DNA of 64,000 nt from Oxytricha trifallax. Its lineage: Eukaryota > Ciliophora > Spirotrichea > Sporadotrichida > Oxytrichidae. Location: NCBI GenBank assembly GCA_000711775.1, contig ARYC01001168.1, forward strand, positions 37,862 to 101,861, in the 5' to 3' direction. The notes under the pieces were generated by a model. That model did no database searches. It saw only the letters and a list, made by a program, of their open reading frames with translations, and had not been told where the DNA came from. This document shows, one piece after another, positions 34,001 through 43,589 of this stretch. Position 1 is the stretch's first letter; each line of letters starts with the position of its first letter. Made by a program: the position numbers and the translations under genes.

Positions 34001-36275
34001 AAATTTAACTGAAATAACATGGGATTGGGTTTTGAATGCCCTCCATTGAAAAACAGTGAGGCTAAAATGATAAAGTCAACTAGAATCAGAGTAGGTAGAA
34101 ACCTTGCTGATTATCCATTGGGGCCTGGTCTTACAAACGAGTAAAGAAAGGAAATTGAGGTAAAAGTTGTGAAAGCTCTTTCAAGCTTTGAGGGTGATTT
34201 AGAAGGAAAATACTATGCTCTGACTTAATTGACAGATGAAGAGAGAAAAAGTCTTATTGATGATCATTTCCTGTTTAAGGAGGGAGATAGATTCTTGGAA
34301 GCATGTGGTTTAAATAGAGACTGGCCAAATGGAAGAGGCATATATCATAATAACGAGAAGACTTTCTTAGTGTGGGTTAACGAAGAAGATTAACTTAGAA
34401 TCATTTCAATGGAAAATGGAGCAGATATTGGATCAGTCTTTACAAGACTTTCCAAGGCTTGTGCTCATATTGAAAAAGTTGCCAAATTTTCACATGATGA
34501 ACATTTAGGTTATATTACTTCATGTCCTACTAACTTAGGCACAGCACTAAGAGCCTCAGTTCATATCCATCTACCACATTTAGGTTTGAAAAAGGATGAA
34601 TTTGAAGCAATTGCAGATAAATTCCATGTCTAAATCAGAGGAGCTCATGGTGAACATACTGAAACTAATGATCACATTTATGACATTTCTAATAAGAGAA
34701 GGCTTGGTAGATCAGAAGTGGATCTTGTTTAAGACATGTATAATGGAGTCAAAGCAATGATTTTAAGAGAAAAAGAACTAAGACCTCCTAAAGATAAGTC
34801 AAAGGGAGTAGAAATTAATGTCGAAGAGAACAAATAAGAAGAGGAAAAGATATTCATTTTCAAAATGACTTATTGTATAATTAATATGCAGATGTGGACC
34901 ACATTTGAATTCTGCACTAGAACTTAAAGGCAAGACTCTTTATTTCCCACCTGGAACTTCATCTCTCTTGGCAAAGTTTTGCACTAGAGAGCTCTGGATG
35001 GCAAACAAGAAAAAGAAAGATAAATTCGGATTCTCATTCAAGCAAGCCGTATTTTCTGGATGCAAAAATGTAGATTCAGGAATAGGTGTTTAAACTATAA
35101 ATTTTAGTTAGTATTTATCGTATATTTATAGAATTGTGTTTATGCTGGTAGTCATGATTCATATACAGCATTCTCAGATTTGTTTAACCAAATTATCAAA
35201 GCCTACCATGGTCATGATCCTGCTTCTAAACATATCAGTGATATGGACCATACTAAACTTCAATGTCCTCCTCTATTCGCAATTGATGATCCCCATAATA
35301 TGATTGTGAGCACAAGAATCAGAGTTGGAAGAAATCTTGCTGATTTAATATTTTTAAGAAACTTTCTTAATATATTAAGATTTCCCACTTGGCCCAGGGT
35401 TGACAAAAGAGCAAAGAGTAGAGATCGAAGAAAAGGTAGCAGATGCCTTGCAATCATTCGAGGGAGACCTTCAAGGAAAATATTACTCTTTGACTTCATT
35501 GTCAGAAGAGGATAGAAAGCAATTAGTTGAAGAACATTTCTTGTTTAAAGAAGGAGACAGATTATTTTCATACTTAACAGAAATTTTAAAGACCAAATTA
35601 GTAAATTTTCATTTTTTTAAAAGATTCTTAGAGGCTGCTGGACTAAACAGAGAATGGCCAGAGGGCAGAGGTATATTCCACAATGAATAAAAAACTTTCC
35701 TTGTGTGGGTAAATGAAGAAGACCAACTAAGAATTATATCCATGCAATAAGGTTGCGATATTGGAGCTGTTTTTGAGAGGCTAAACTTACCAAGTTAATT
35801 TTCTGAAATATAAAATCATTTATAAATTTATCTAGAGCTTGCGCACATATTGAGAAGACTATTAAGTTCTCTCATGATGAGAATAATTTCAATAATATAT
35901 ATTATTTATATTTTAGTAGAACCTTGGATACATAACTTCATGCCCTACTAATTTGGGAACAGCCCTAAGAGCATCAGTACATATAAGGTTGCCTAAATTA
36001 TCTCAAAACATGAAGCTTTTCTAAGAAATTGCTGATTAATATCATGTCCAAATCAGAGGCATTCACGGAGAACATTCAGAAACAACCGATAGTTTTACAA
36101 ATTAATGATAAATTAGACTAAACAAATCACATTATTTATTATCGAATATCTTATTAATAATTATAGTGTTTATGATATTTCCAATAAGAGACGTTTAGGC
36201 CTATCAGAAGTCAGTCTAGTCCAGGATATGTACAACGGAGTCAAAGCCATGATTGAGAAAGAAAAATCACTATGA
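28013..36275 (+). CDS. Five-domain arginine kinase with Rdx/SelT-like N-terminus
   Basis: Phosphagen kinase transferring phosphate between ATP and a guanidino acceptor, probably arginine. Order: a segment [20 protein letters not shown] ... [18 protein letters not shown] (28013-28400) resembling the C-terminal half of Rdx/SelW-SelT proteins without a CxxC; a Q/E/K-rich coiled coil (28650-29050); an acidic linker; then five complete guanidino-kinase domains starting near 29282, 30410, 31850, 33030 and 34888. Every domain has [35 protein letters not shown] with the catalytic Cys, and GEH(T/S)[14 protein letters not shown] and the Glu residues in NEED and GEHTE match arginine rather than creatine kinases. 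The substitution NRDWPDSR in domain 1 and D5 changes (QQGCDIG) are the main deviations. About 2,150 aa after removing 15 IES/intron blocks. The first exon and ATG upstream of 28013 are unresolved (candidates near 27869). Ends at TGA 36273-36275. Confidence 0.9.
28186..28357 (+). other. Intron in the arginine kinase gene
   Basis: 172 bp, donor GTAAGTTC, acceptor TTTATAG. Splicing joins SYKGM to LVFSKLQS, the contiguous Rdx-like core. It may contain an IES as well. Confidence 0.75.
28616..28648 (+). other. IES, pointer TCAAGTCAA
   Basis: Nine-base direct repeat at 28607-28615 and 28640-28648; removal of 33 bp joins KFSSQ to [10 protein letters not shown] in frame. Confidence 0.8.
28972..28996 (+). 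other. IES, pointer TTAA
   Basis: TTAA at 28968-28971 and 28993-28996; removal of 25 bp joins KKKKQEEI to [13 protein letters not shown] in frame. Confidence 0.65.
29085..29118 (+). other. IES, pointer ACAT
   Basis: ACAT at 29081-29084 and 29115-29118; removal of 34 bp joins NKSPH to [11 protein letters not shown] in frame and removes an in-frame TGA. Confidence 0.7.
29888..29930 (+). other. IES in kinase domain 1, pointer TAGAG
   Basis: TAGAG at 29883-29887 and 29926-29930; removal of 43 bp restores [18 protein letters not shown], matching the other domains. Confidence 0.85.
31298..31667 (+). other. 370-bp IES between domains 2 blocks, pointer TA
   Basis: TA at 31296-31297 and 31666-31667; removal joins EFQAI to [15 protein letters not shown], identical in spacing to other domains. 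The insert is pure AT-rich DNA with no ORF. Confidence 0.8.
32655..32727 (+). other. IES in kinase domain 3, pointer ATT
   Basis: ATT at 32652-32654 and 32725-32727; removal of 73 bp restores [14 protein letters not shown], the active-site segment. Confidence 0.85.
32937..32962 (+). other. IES in kinase domain 3, pointer ATCT
   Basis: ATCT at 32933-32936 and 32959-32962; removal of 26 bp restores [18 protein letters not shown]. Confidence 0.85.
33358..34037 (+). other. 680-bp IES in kinase domain 4, pointer AAT
   Basis: AAT at 33355-33357 and 34035-34037; removal restores [20 protein letters not shown], matching the K-L-x-CPP segment of the sister domains. The insert has no convincing ORF or repeat. 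Confidence 0.8.
34853..34887 (+). other. IES in linker before domain 5, pointer ATAT
   Basis: ATAT at 34849-34852 and 34884-34887; removal of 35 bp brings the linker into frame with [18 protein letters not shown]. Other pointers tried (AGAT) give the wrong frame. Confidence 0.6.
35093..35142 (+). other. IES in kinase domain 5, pointer GTGTTTA
   Basis: Seven-base repeat at 35086-35092 and 35136-35142; removal of 50 bp restores [14 protein letters not shown], the guanidino specificity region. Confidence 0.85.
35347..35383 (+). other. IES in kinase domain 5, pointer GATTT
   Basis: GATTT at 35342-35346 and 35379-35383; removal of 37 bp restores [19 protein letters not shown]. Confidence 0.85.
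35564..35626 (+). other. IES in kinase domain 5, pointer AGATT
   Basis: AGATT at 35559-35563 and 35622-35626; removal of 63 bp restores [18 protein letters not shown]. Confidence 0.85.
35784..35830 (+). other. IES in kinase domain 5, pointer TA
   Basis: TA at 35782-35783 and 35829-35830; removal of 47 bp restores [15 protein letters not shown] as in the sister domains. Confidence 0.8.
35884..35921 (+). other. IES in kinase domain 5, pointer AGAA
   Basis: AGAA at 35880-35883 and 35918-35921; removal of 38 bp restores [19 protein letters not shown]. Confidence 0.85.
36094..36167 (+). other. IES in kinase domain 5, pointer ATAGT
   Basis: ATAGT at 36089-36093 and 36163-36167; removal of 74 bp restores [20 protein letters not shown]. 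Confidence 0.85.
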
Positions 36276-36907
36276 TTAAATAGAATCATACTAACTAGAG
36301 CAAATTTAGCTCCTTATATTTTTATATTTATTCATTCTTATTTTTATCACATATTTTGAAGTCTTATAGAAGAAAATTGTATTAAAAAGAACAGAACTTA
36401 TATAAAAAATATCTATTTATAAGGACCATTTATTGGAAAAACAGAATGAATTGATTAAATACAAAATTATATATTTTTGTTTGACCGTAAGATTATCCTC
36501 TCGACTATAATTTTAATAATTTTTAGCTCATTATTATTTTTAAGGAGAAAATTAAGTTCTTAAAATAAAATAAATTTATTTATTGAATATATTTTTTATA
36601 AGCCTCTAACATTCTTAAAGAAAAATATAATAAGCCAATAAAAATTAATTTATTCCTAATGCTTGCTTTAAATCATTAAAAATATTAATAATAATTAACG
36701 TTGTCAATTAATTAAGAAAAATAGAAATAATATGACATTTACCTTAACGACGCCCAAATTGTTTATAGTTTGATGCATTTTATCTAAAACTGATGATGTT
36801 TGTTACATATGCTATTTCCCCTTATGAATGCAATCATCAGTTTCATCTTGTTTTAGTTTGAGTTATAATTTTAAAATGGATGCATCTTATAGTCTTCGAG
36901 TCGACTT
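36276..36907. other. AT-rich gap between convergent genes
   Basis: Intergenic DNA between the 3' ends of the arginine kinase (plus) and TRIM-like (minus) genes. Very AT-rich, no ORF or repeat noted; expected to contain two nanochromosome ends and eliminated DNA. Confidence 0.5.
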
Positions 36908-39183
36908 TCACTCTAGAACTGCCATTGCTGACGAGAAAGAGTAGAGAGAATTGCCAAGCAATGAATTATAAGAACTTATGAAGCTCCACTTGTTTTCTTT
37001 TAGATCGTAGACTTCACAACTCATCTCATAGTCACCGCCTATTACGTATATTTTGCCTCTATAAATGAATTGGTTAATTATAAAAGAAAACTTACTGCAT
37101 GTAGAATGACTTGTGAGAAACTCTGAGTTAGTTCATGTTGTGTAACTACTTCCATTGCTTAGTTTGAACGTTGAACAAATTGACCTCACCATTTCTGTTG
37201 GTATTTTTTCCTCCAATGAGAATAATCTCGGATGGGGATATTGATAGAGCACTACAAGCCCACAGAGCATTTTTCATTCTTACTGTGAGCACTGACCAGA
37301 TGTTCTTTTCTACCTCATAGACTTCAATTGAATCATTTATTTCTTGTTCGGTACTTCCAAAAAAGCCTCCAAATGCATAGATGAATTCATCATTCACTGC
37401 GCATGCACTCAGGTAATGTCTTTTGTCCTTCATAGGTGCCATAGGTGTCCATTTATCTTCTTTTACTGAATATCTCTCAACAGAATTAAGTCTTTATTTC
37501 CCTGAGAAACCTCCCAATACAAACACTGCTCCTTTACATAAAGTAATTGCATGGGCATTTCTACTTTCATTCATCATGGCCTTTGGAACGATGTCATTCT
37601 TCTAGGTCAAATATAACCTTGAATCTTTTTTAGGTGGTGAACCTCCTCCAGTAATCAAAATTTCGATTGGTGAGAGAGCTATTGCTGCCGAGCATTAATA
37701 AAATTTCTACTAGGATGTATCTGGAAGTTTCTTCATTGTCCATTCGTCTTCATTAACATCATAACATAATGAGACTTTTGAATTCACGTCATCACCAAAG
37801 AGATAGATATTTGCTTAATTTGAAGAGTTCTAAAAAGGTAGTTGTTAAAAAGAATTTGATACTTACTCTTGTCATTTGTGGGAACTTGAATAAAGTTTCT
37901 TTAATTGAGCCATAATCATCTACATGAATAGAATCTTTGAACATATAATACACAAAGTAAGGATTTGGCTTTATAAAATCATTCAAGACTGACAAAACCT
38001 TTAGATCTCTCTTCTTTTTCTCAAAATATGTATTAAAAGTCATGTCGTCTGAGTAGTACTCCATGTTATTTAGTGCGACAGTTAAATCCTATCGATTTTG
38101 AACAATAGCTTCGTCCCTTTCTTTGACTTTTTTCTTCTTCTCAGTAAGGCATTTAAGCTCCTTGTCGATTTATTCTTTCATCATAGTATAGAGATTTTAT
38201 TGTTATATTTCAAGTTGTTCGATTATTCTTCTGAAGGATTTCTCTAATCTGTCGACTTCCTCATGAAACTTCTTTTTAACTTTCTGCTCAAGTTTTCCAT
38301 AGAGCTCTTCACAGACATTGTTATTTCTGTCGACTTATTCTACTTCTTCAAGCATTTCTTTTACAAGTCTTTTCATGTCCAAAACTAATAAAAATGAAGT
38401 TTGAGAAAACTCATCATTAAATTTGGGAGATAAATTTGAAAGAATTTTAGTGAGATTCATCGATAACTTTAAAATCAAAATAAAACAAGACAAGTTTATA
38501 TGGGAAAATTGTTTTCTTAAATTTTAACGATTTCTTTTCTAATCCTATTTTTTCATTTATGTTTGATGAGAAATAATTACAATACCCTAAAAAAGACAAG
38601 CTTTGACTTTTATTTAAAAAATAGTCCTTGTTATACAAATAATTAACACTTACTTTTGTAGGAACATGGCTGAACATCGTGTTTTGCATTAGTATGTCTG
38701 AGGACACATTTTGAGCAGAACATTTCTTAGTCACTTTTGCAGAAGAACTTTATCTTCTTGTTTTTGTGAATGTCACACATAGCCTAATTCGGCTGCTTCT
38801 ACCCACTGTCTCCGGAACCTGGGCTCTGGCTTGTCATTGGGAGGGCTGTCAGGACTGCGTAATTAATTTGTAATAATATAAGTTAAATTGGTATATTAAT
38901 GAGTAATAAACTATGCTATTGAAATACAGTCTATATTTCCCAATATTACAAAAGTATTTAATGAAGATCCAGATACAGAATGTTATATTATATAATTAAC
39001 AGGGAGATTCTCAGCAATAGTGTGATGAGCAATCTTGTCAAAGGGACACTTGATAATAGAGTGTTTATTAATTTGTTTTAAGCATTCCAAGCAGAAGGTA
39101 TGTCCACAGGGCAGGGACAAGGGCTTCTTTTCTGAGTGATTGTAAGTTTTAAAGCACACGCCACACTCGAATATAGACTCCAT
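36908..39183 (-). CDS. TRIM-like RING/B-box/coiled-coil/Kelch protein
   Basis: Probable E3 ubiquitin ligase. Starts at ATG 39181-39183: RING finger CGVCFKTYNHSEKKPLSLPC with GHTFCLECLKQI and CPFD (39000-39170), ending in LPVNYAVL once a 133-bp IES is removed. B-box CDIHKNKKIKFFCKSDQEMF with CSKCVLRHTNAKHD (38660-38780). After a second IES comes a long coiled coil (38060-38460; for example VEQVDRNNNVCEELYGKLEQ). Then at least four Kelch-type repeats with GGF/GG motifs: ITLCKGAVFVLGGFSGKQRL, NDEFIYAFGGFFG, ALSISPSEIILIGGKN, GKIYVIGGDYEMS. Two 37-bp introns lie in the Kelch region. TGA at 36908-36910. RING plus B-box plus Kelch in one chain is a known eukaryotic architecture; substrate unknown. 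Confidence 0.85.
37059..37095 (-). other. 37-bp intron in TRIM-like gene
   Basis: GTAAGTTTTC...ATTTATAG; splicing joins SHKSFYMQ to RGKIYVIGGD-type reading in frame. Confidence 0.75.
37830..37866 (-). other. 37-bp intron in TRIM-like gene
   Basis: GTAAGTATC...CTTTTTAG; splicing joins FPQMTR to NSSNQANIYLFGDD in frame. Confidence 0.8.
38470..38651 (-). other. 182-bp IES in TRIM-like gene, pointer AAGT
   Basis: Minus-strand AAGT (plus ACTT at 38466-38469 and 38648-38651) flanks the insert; removal joins B-box tail VQPCSYKSK to LSMNLTKILSNLS in frame. A plain GT-AG intron here does not give the right frame. Confidence 0.65.
38867..38999 (-). other. 133-bp IES in TRIM-like gene, pointer TTAATTA
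   Basis: Plus-strand TAATTAA at 38860-38866 and 38993-38999; removal completes the RING C-terminal LPVNYAVLTAL, a typical family ending. Confidence 0.8.
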
Positions 39184-40055
39184 AAAAATTTTGTTAATTA
39201 AACTAATTATAATTATTGCAAGAAATTAAGCTATTTTTAATTTAAATTATAATAATTAAATTATCATAGAACTTTACAGGGGAATTTTATAATTTTTATT
39301 ATAGTTATGAATTAATATCAATAAAAAGATAAACATAAGTTTCATTAAATAATTTCATTATTTTCAAAACAAAATTAAGCTTACAATATTATTATTCCTT
39401 GCACATAATTTATTTGGATATTCATGTTATAATTGTATTTGAATTTAATTATTCTTATTATGTATTGACTTAAAGATTATATTGAAAAATGAACGATAAA
39501 GCTAAGCTCTATAAATTGTTATAAGAAAAGCTATGATTTATATACAAAGAAAACTTAATAAATAATTTGCTAATGAGGGTTAAAGTTTTTACTTCATTAA
39601 AATAAAAAAACTAATAATATTCAATCTTTTATATTTTATTTAATTATTGTTATAGAAAGAATTGATTTTAACAATAATCCTTTTCAATTCATCAATCTTA
39701 CCTCAATTGTTATTTTATTATATAGTTTCTTAAAAAAATATAAATTTAATTATTAAAAATCAAAATATTATTATTTGTTTCATTCAAAGTCTCTATATTT
39801 ACAATTCAATTTAAACTATAAAGAACATTAATTTTTTTAAAAATATCACCTTAAAGTTAAGAAATAAATTAAATAATTAAAAAGATTCTACATAAAATTA
39901 ATAATTCAAAAAAACATTAATTTTAGACAATTTTTTCCTAATAATAACATTATAGAATTAAGATACAATTATTAAACATTAATTATGAAAAAATTCATAA
40001 AGCTATGAGTTAAAATTATTATGCTAATTCAAAATATCATTTGAGATGAGACTAT
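39184..40055. other. AT-rich region without recognisable genes
   Basis: No ciliate-code ORF of note. The C-terminal half of the phosphotransferase gene at 40056-41062 should lie here if the gene were colinear, but I cannot find it. Confidence 0.5.
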
Positions 40056-41062
40056 CTTACCTTCGGTTACACCCCAATTGCCAATGCATGTTCTAAAGAT
40101 ATGAGTGTGATACTCCTCCCATTGTTAAGTGTAAAATGTTAACTATAGTTGATTATTGAATATTAATGCTCTGTGATTCATAAATGGTTTATTTCTACAG
40201 CTATATTTAGCACACTTACAGTTAAGCTCCATGCAAGCACGAAGAAAGCCCAGTCATTGCCTACTCTTGCAAATTAACCAAATACCACCAATCCAAAGAA
40301 CACTGTCACTGCATCACATCCTAAAATAAATATGTGAGAATTTCCAATTCATGGTATCTTGTTAAGCTATTAAAGATTTGCTACACCTTGTCAGCAGATA
40401 TTTATTGAAACTAACCATGATCAAATAGCTAGCCGAGAGGGGAAGATGTTCCAGTTCTACGAGCTTGCTTTCCATCCACAGCATCCATGGTCTGATAAAT
40501 GAAGGAGCAAGTGGCTGAGTAGAAGTACATCCAGGCGGGCATTAACATTGTCATAGAGGTGTCGTATTTCAGATAGATGAGGCATCCTGAGATGTTATAA
40601 CAATAAGTTCATAATGCCAAAATGAATAGATTTCATTATAATTATCAAGCCAACTAAGGTTATCAAATTGGGTGCCATATTCTATGATTAGTGTTATTAA
40701 CAGATTGATCAATCAAGCAGGTATGTATTGTGATATGACATAATTCTAATTACAAATTAATAAAAATAATTAAAAATTATGTCATTATCTTATATGTATT
40801 CATTAATTAAAGTGAATACTTTTATATGCTTTTCTTTTTGAATTATACTATTATTCAAGTTTAATAAGGAATAAAAATTATATTTAATTTATAAATTCCA
40901 TATTAAGAATACATGAAATATATTAGAGGAAGTTGACTTACCATTGGCATGCATCTAGTTACGAATTCCCACCAGGGATTCATTAAGTTATCTAAAAGTG
41001 TACGACCACCAGATACATATTTATACTTCTTAAGATTCTCCAATCCTTCCTAAGTTATAAAA
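40056..41062 (-). CDS. Choline/ethanolamine phosphotransferase, N-terminal half
   Basis: Integral ER enzyme of the CDP-alcohol phosphotransferase family, last step of phosphatidylcholine/ethanolamine synthesis. Pieces in order on the minus strand: [20 protein letters not shown] then [13 protein letters not shown] (40945-41062), [13 protein letters not shown] (40660-40700), [11 protein letters not shown] and the signature [24 protein letters not shown] (40430-40600), [20 protein letters not shown] (40225-40325), and [26 protein letters not shown] (40060-40135). The DG..AR....G...D...D metal-binding motif is intact once the IES/intron between FDHG and CDAV is removed. The remaining ~200 residues (C-terminal membrane segments) are not found downstream, so the gene is truncated here or scrambled. 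The initiator is not identified. Confidence 0.8.
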
Positions 41063-41875
41063 CCTGTATATTAATATTATGATATTTATAACTTATTTTA
41101 TTATGATTTAATTAATTTATTTAATTCTTTTATTTTCTAAATTAAACTAACCCATGATGAAAATTCTTGTAATAAATTTATTAATTATAAATAATTGCTG
41201 ATTAATTTAAAATAACCTATAATTCGATAGCAGTTTATTATACATAATTATAGTCATAGGAGTCTCTCAATTAATTATTACAAACTGTTCTAATATATTA
41301 ACAAACTTATATTCTAAATTGATAATCCTATTAGTTTATGATGTTTTTATTTATCTTTTTGTATTTTGTTAGAAAGCTAAGTTGTTACAAAAAAAGAATG
41401 AAAATAAAATAGGCAAAGGGCTATGCTATTATTGGTATAATAAATCAATTAAATTTCTTAATCTAATCATATATTAGATGACATATTATGCGTCATTTTT
41501 CTTTATGAATATATAAAAAACCTTTAATCAATTCTAAATTTATTTGGTTAATATTGTTTAAAAAACTAAATTAATGAAAAATAAAATTAGAAAATAAAAG
41601 AAAATTCAAAACAGCTTTTGAATTTAATTTAATGCTCTAATTAAGAGAAACTTATCTTTAATTCATTGCTTCTTATGTTTGATTGTTAAACAGTAGATGT
41701 CTAAGTATGTTGTGATTTGTTTAATGCTTCCGACTACAAACTTATACAAAAAATGGATTTCAAAATTTTATTACAATTAATAGTTTGTAAAATGGAAAAG
41801 ATAAAAAAAGATGCATTTGAGCTAATAAAAAATATCAGTTTATTCTCTTAAAAATCATTACAAAAATTATATTTT
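41063..41875. other. AT-rich spacer
   Basis: No ORF, inverted repeat or tandem repeat that I can support. May hold the 5' end of the phosphotransferase gene. Confidence 0.45.
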
Positions 41876-42790
41876 AGTTTAAACTTTAAGAAGGCAGCTA
41901 ATGTGAATAAAAATACGAATGCTGCAACCCATGATTCTGGCATCAAAAGATCTGTTCCTGCAACTGAAGAAAACTGTAGTGTTTTCAAATTAGCTATAGA
42001 ATCATTTTATTATATAATTAGTTAAAATTGACTTACGAAGGAATGCCAAAGCATATTTATTTAGGGGGAAGGCTAGGAAAACTAAAGGAGATTTTTATAT
42101 TGGGCTGAATGGCATCTATAGGGGAAAACTTTACACAAAATAGAGATATTTTACCAAGCAGACAGAGCATACTATATGTTTGCAAGTCATCAGGCAATAT
42201 GAAGGGAACAATATCATTAAAATAAATTATATCAAGTTATTATTCATTTTTCTGTATAAATAATTGATGTGAATATTATTCTTTATTAATAGTAGGAGTG
42301 CAAGTGCTGGGTTAGTCCATCCCCATTCAGTGCTGAAAACAAGGTACATTTTAAGCCAGAAGATAGGTAGAGGACTCAGTCCAAGTAATGCCTCTACTGC
42401 GGGATATTTACTTGCAGCTAATCCACTCTTAATATTAACCCATGTATACAATAAATTAAATTCTACTATTCTTTATAGAGTGAAATGATCTAAATTATTA
42501 TAAGTAGTTGCGCTAATTAATTTGTAAAACATAAATATTTATACTTACTTATAGCAAATCATGATACTGCTAAGTTAAGTAATAGTAAGTTTTGACAAAT
42601 ATACTGGAAGTTCAACGAATGGCATCATACTTCTATAAAATCGTTATTAGTTTGGTTTTGTCCATAAACATAATGCAATGATGTATATTTAGATTAGAAG
42701 TTTAAACAAAATTAATTACCCAAGAGTTAAATCTGCTAGAGATCCTGAAGTTACAGCTACACCATATAGGAAAACCAGTTACAACACCAA
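41876..42790 (-). CDS. Putative multi-pass membrane protein (fragments)
   Basis: Minus-strand hydrophobic blocks separated by short AT-rich gaps: LVFLYGVAVTSGSLADLTLG (42715-42785), MPFVELPVYLSKLTITQLSS (42570-42640), a block with KSGLAASKYPAVEALLGLSP and STEWGWTNPALALLL (42290-42445), FNDIVPFILPDDLQTYSMLC (42150-42215), MPFSPIQKSPLVFLAFPLNK (42030-42105), and a final LLMPESWVAAFVFLFTLAAF LKF (41885-41950). Each hydrophobic stretch could be a membrane helix and the order looks colinear. I do not recognise the family; comparison with the C-terminal half of CDP-alcohol phosphotransferases was not convincing. Confidence 0.5.
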
Positions 42791-42799
42791 ACCTATAAT

Positions 42800-43440
42800 T
42801 CAAAATATCATCCTATAATTAAATTATATTCATTATCATTGATTTAATTTATAATTAAATTATTTTTAAAAGCAGGAAACTCTCAATAATATAAGATTAT
42901 AGAAAATTTCAACATATATACCTCTAACCTTCGATTTAATGATAAAAATCTCAGATAAGCAAATTAAACTTCCTAATTATATAAGGTATCTAATTTATTA
43001 TTCTAGAAAATTAAAACGAGTAAATAGCTTAATAATTAACAATAACAAAATACTGGTCTATATTAAGCCTTTAGATTGAAAATATAACAAAAAACTTCAG
43101 TTTTTTCAAGGAAAAAATCAAAGAGTACTAATTATACAAGGGTGCGTTGACTTAATGATTATTACAATAAAATAATAAATCGATGGGATAACTAGAATAA
43201 CTAGAATATACTAATATCTTTTTCAAAATATGGATTTAACTTGCATGACTAGAGTATTTTACAATGAAAATCATAATATAATTAAATTAAATGATAGTGT
43301 TCTTCGCACAATTTATAATTTTTATATAAATAAACCAGATTTTAATATTAATTAATCAAGATAAATAATTTGAAAAATAGATGATTACAAGAATTCGATC
43401 AATAATAAATGAAAAACAATAAGCCAATATACAAAGTTAA
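42800..43440. other. AT-rich spacer
   Basis: No recognisable coding block or repeat. Confidence 0.45.
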
Positions 43441-43444
43441 AATC

Positions 43445-43585
43445 TAAAAAACGTTTCATTGTCTTTCCATGTTCCTTTTAAGATATCACCATTTGCTTAT
43501 TTAAATACTCCTTCACCATTTTTCTCAGCTGCTCTGGGAAGTGTTTGTCTTTTCCCACCACTACTCTTCCCAGGTGCAACCCCTG
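43445..43585 (-). CDS. MORN-repeat fragment
   Basis: Minus-strand exon or MDS after a TTTTACAG acceptor-like sequence: VAPGKSSGGKRQTLPRAAEK followed by NGEGVFKQANGDILKGTWKD, which fits one MORN repeat (G.G.F....GD...G.W..). MORN repeats bind phospholipids or act as scaffolds. It may be the N-terminal piece of the membrane-protein gene just downstream or an isolated segment of another gene; only one repeat is visible. Confidence 0.5.
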
Positions 43586-43589
43586 TAAA

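Noticed and set aside
33358..34037. Possible mobile element inside the 680-bp IES
   Set aside because: I found no inverted ends, tandem repeats or ORF; it behaves as a plain AT-rich IES.
35260..35499. 79-codon minus-strand ORF opposite the kinase
   Set aside because: It lies antisense to strongly conserved arginine-kinase coding sequence and spans an IES; a shadow frame.
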